In this document: positions 4,459-6,038 of the stretch, piece after piece | Position numbering within the stretch: position 1 is the first letter of the stretch | How the letters are laid out: every line of letters starts with the position of its first letter | Source: Actinomycetes bacterium | GTDB taxonomy: Bacteria; Actinomycetota; Acidimicrobiia; Acidimicrobiales; RAAP-2 | NCBI GenBank assembly: GCA_021787255.1 | Contig: JAJYMD010000188.1 | Location: 1 to 6,038, forward strand | Reading direction: 5' to 3' | Length of the DNA: 6,038 bases | Made by a program: the position numbers and the translations under genes | Notes under the pieces: generated by a model | Told to the model about the DNA's origin: nothing | The model's database searches: none | Seen by the model: only the letters and a program-made list of their open reading frames with translations

Positions 4459-6038
4459 TCGATGCCGAAGAGGTAGGGATAGAGAGGCTGGCCGCCGTGG
4501 TGGACCTCGGCCACGACCTGCGCGTGCTCCTCGTGGAGCCATTCGGTGATCCGTCGCGTCGCGGCGGCCGTCGCACCTTCCCCCTCGATCACCGTGACGA
4601 GCTCGTGACCCTCGCGCACCAACGCGTCGAGGAGCTCGAGCGCGGCGCCTTCCGGGGAGCCCGCGATCGCCACGACCCCCGAACGCGACAGCCCCAACCA
4701 GTCGCCCTCCCGCACCGGACCCGCCTCGGTCATGCTGTCCCGCACCGCCCGGGTCACGGCCCCCGGTAGGACCCGGCGCGCCGAGGCGCTCATCGCCTCC
4801 GCGTTCTCCTCGGCACCCGCCGCCGGGTCGTAGGCGAGCAACGCCGCGAACCCCTCGACAATGCTGCCGGTCGCGACCACCCGCACCGTCTTCGACGTCA
4901 GCGCGTCGAGCTGCTCCGCCACCGCCTGGATGTTCTCGTCGTTGGGCAGCACCACCACGCCTGCGGCGCGCAGCGACTCGACGGCTTCGAGCAGCTGAGC
5001 CGTCGACGGGTTCATCGTCCGTCCGCCCGGCACGATCCGCTGCACGCCGAGGGAGCGGAAGATGCGCCCGACGCCGTCACCCGCGACGACGGCGACGACC
5101 GCGGTCACCGGCGTCGGGACCTCCCTCGAGCCAAGAGCCCGTGTGGCGTCACGGACCCACCGCTCCTCTTGGACCTGCTCGCCGAGGTCGCTGACGCGGA
5201 TCTGGCGCGGCCTGCCGATGTCCATCGCCGCCTCGATCGCCGCGCCGACGTCGTTCGTGTGGATGTGGCAGTTCCACTCGCCGTCTCCCCCCACCACCAC
5301 GATCGAGTCCCCGACGCCCGACCACACGTCCTTGAACGCGTCGATCGCGTCGTCGGGAGCGTCGAGGAGGTACATGACCTCGTAGCGCAGCTCGACGCCC
5401 GTGCCCTTCGCGTCAGTCGTCGGACCGGCTCCGTCAGCCGCGGCACCCGGCGACCTCGTCCCGGTGCCGATCCCCGCCAGACTCGGCCCGCGGGCGAGCC
5501 CCTCGTCCGCGGGCGCCGGGAGGGGACGCCCGTCGATCACCGAGAGCAGGGAGTCCAGCAGGAGCACGTACCCCGCGCCCCCGGCGTCGACGACGCCCGC
5601 GCGGGCGAGTGGCGCGAGCATCGTCGGCGTCCTGTCGAGCGCGTCGGCCGCCGCCGAGCGGGCATGCTCGACCACCCCGAGCAGCCCGGCACCTGCGCGT
5701 GCGCCGGCCGCGGCACCTTCTCCTGCTGCCCGTGCCACCGTGAGGATGGTGCCCTCGACCGGCCGCACCACCGCCTTGTAGGCGAGGGCGCTGGCCACGA
5801 CGAGCGCCTCGGCGATCGCGTCGGGCCCCACCTCGTCGGCGACGCGGAACCGCTCCCCGAGCCCGCGCAGGAGCTGGGACAAGATGACGCCGGAATTGCC
5901 CCGCGCTCCCATGAGCGAGCCGTGCGCCATCGCCCGGCACACCTCCGACATCCCAGCAGACCCGTTCAGCGACGCGCGAAGGCCGTCCAGCTCCGTCACG
6001 ACCGCATCGAGGGTCAGCGCCATGTTCGTGCCGGTGTC
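4455..6038 (-). CDS. DhaL (DAK2)/FakA-like kinase subunit, 5' end beyond window
   Basis: Family knowledge: FakA (YloV, DAK2 domain) phosphorylates fatty acids held by a FakB/DegV partner, giving acyl-phosphate for phospholipid synthesis. In Actinomycetota this role is inferred, and no FakB gene is in the window. Seen: 527 residues up to the stop. The frame enters from the edge as DTGTN then MALTL, the end of the family's NVFPVPDGDTGTNM metal- and ATP-binding motif, so the ATG at 6023 is internal and about 40 residues are missing. Counting from that ATG: LMGARGNSGVILSQ (37-50), VRPVEGTILTVAR (87-99) and VVDAGGAGY (144-152) form the DhaL domain. A Pro/Gly/Ala linker spans about 165-208. The middle domain has YEVMYLLD (214-221) and the metal-type CHIHTND (252-258). 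The FakA-C half has MNPSTAQLLEAV (337-348) and LPNDENI (359-365) and ends GGQPLYPYLFGIE. The stop overlaps recG by four bases; this family commonly precedes recG. Confidence 0.92.
   Translation of the reverse strand, partial: DTGTNMALTLDAVVTELDGLRASLNGSAGMSEVCRAMAHGSLMGARGNSGVILSQLLRGLGERFRVADEVGPDAIAEALVVASALAYKAVVRPVEGTILTVARAAGEGAAAGARAGAGLLGVVEHARSAAADALDRTPTMLAPLARAGVVDAGGAGYVLLLDSLLSVIDGRPLPAPADEGLARGPSLAGIGTGTRSPGAAADGAGPTTDAKGTGVELRYEVMYLLDAPDDAIDAFKDVWSGVGDSIVVVGGDGEWNCHIHTNDVGAAIEAAMDIGRPRQIRVSDLGEQVQEERWVRDATRALGSREVPTPVTAVVAVVAGDGVGRIFRSLGVQRIVPGGRTMNPSTAQLLEAVESLRAAGVVVLPNDENIQAVAEQLDALTSKTVRVVATGSIVEGFAALLAYDPAAGAEENAEAMSASARRVLPGAVTRAVRDSMTEAGPVREGDWLGLSRSGVVAIAGSPEGAALELLDALVREGHELVTVIEGEGATAAATRRITEWLHEEHAQVVAEVHHGGQPLYPYLFGIE

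Noticed and set aside
2209..4476. A 755-residue open frame on the plus strand lying opposite recG
   Set aside because: It mirrors recG almost end to end, is rich in Arg, His, Pro and Glu, has no recognisable domain and is explained by the strong third-position G+C bias of recG. The helicase motifs on the minus strand settle the coding strand.
4459..4542. Upstream extension of recG to 4542 (776-residue version)
   Set aside because: The extra 28 residues are Pro/Arg-rich and lie over the conserved C-terminus of the FakA-like protein. The GTGA overlap at 4458 is the better start.

Overview
The window is a single block of six genes, all read on the minus strand, in very G+C-rich DNA with almost no intergenic space. 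Gene content and order point to Actinomycetota. In transcription order (high to low coordinates) they are: a DhaL/FakA-type kinase subunit (4455-6038, 5' end outside the window), recG (2212-4458), rsmD (1602-2156), coaD (1114-1605), a SepIVA/DivIVA-like coiled-coil gene (518-1099) and a DUF177/YceD gene (1-476, 3' end outside the window). From memory, fakA-like/recG/rsmD/coaD/sepIVA/yceD, normally followed by rpmF and rnc, is a conserved actinobacterial order. The SepIVA-like protein narrows the origin to this phylum. The class is not settled: the sequence does not look mycobacterial, and a deep-branching lineage such as Acidimicrobiia is only a guess.

Region by region: 4455-6038 encodes most of a FakA-like protein. 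Its reading frame runs upstream past the first visible ATG to the window edge, so that ATG is internal. recG begins by a 4-base GTGA overlap with its stop. A 55-base gap (2157-2211) separates recG from rsmD and holds a TACCCT hexamer placed exactly as expected for a leaderless transcript starting at the rsmD GTG. rsmD and coaD share another GTGA overlap. coaD and the sepIVA-like gene are 14 bases apart, with the Shine-Dalgarno sequence overlapping the coaD stop. The 41-base gap before yceD contains a 7-bp hairpin directly followed by a near-perfect Shine-Dalgarno sequence.

The genes are core housekeeping functions: acyl-phosphate/lipid supply (FakA-like, inferred), replication-fork repair (RecG), 16S rRNA methylation (RsmD), coenzyme A synthesis (CoaD), septation and envelope growth (SepIVA-like) and a factor linked to 23S rRNA/ribosome production (YceD). 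Spacing suggests one operon with a possible internal promoter before rsmD. All five start codons visible in the window are GTG. I found no mobile element, CRISPR array, tRNA, rRNA or intrinsic terminator, and no stretch over 300 bases lacks a gene. I do not see a new biological system here; the worthwhile leads are small-scale regulatory and sequence-variant observations.
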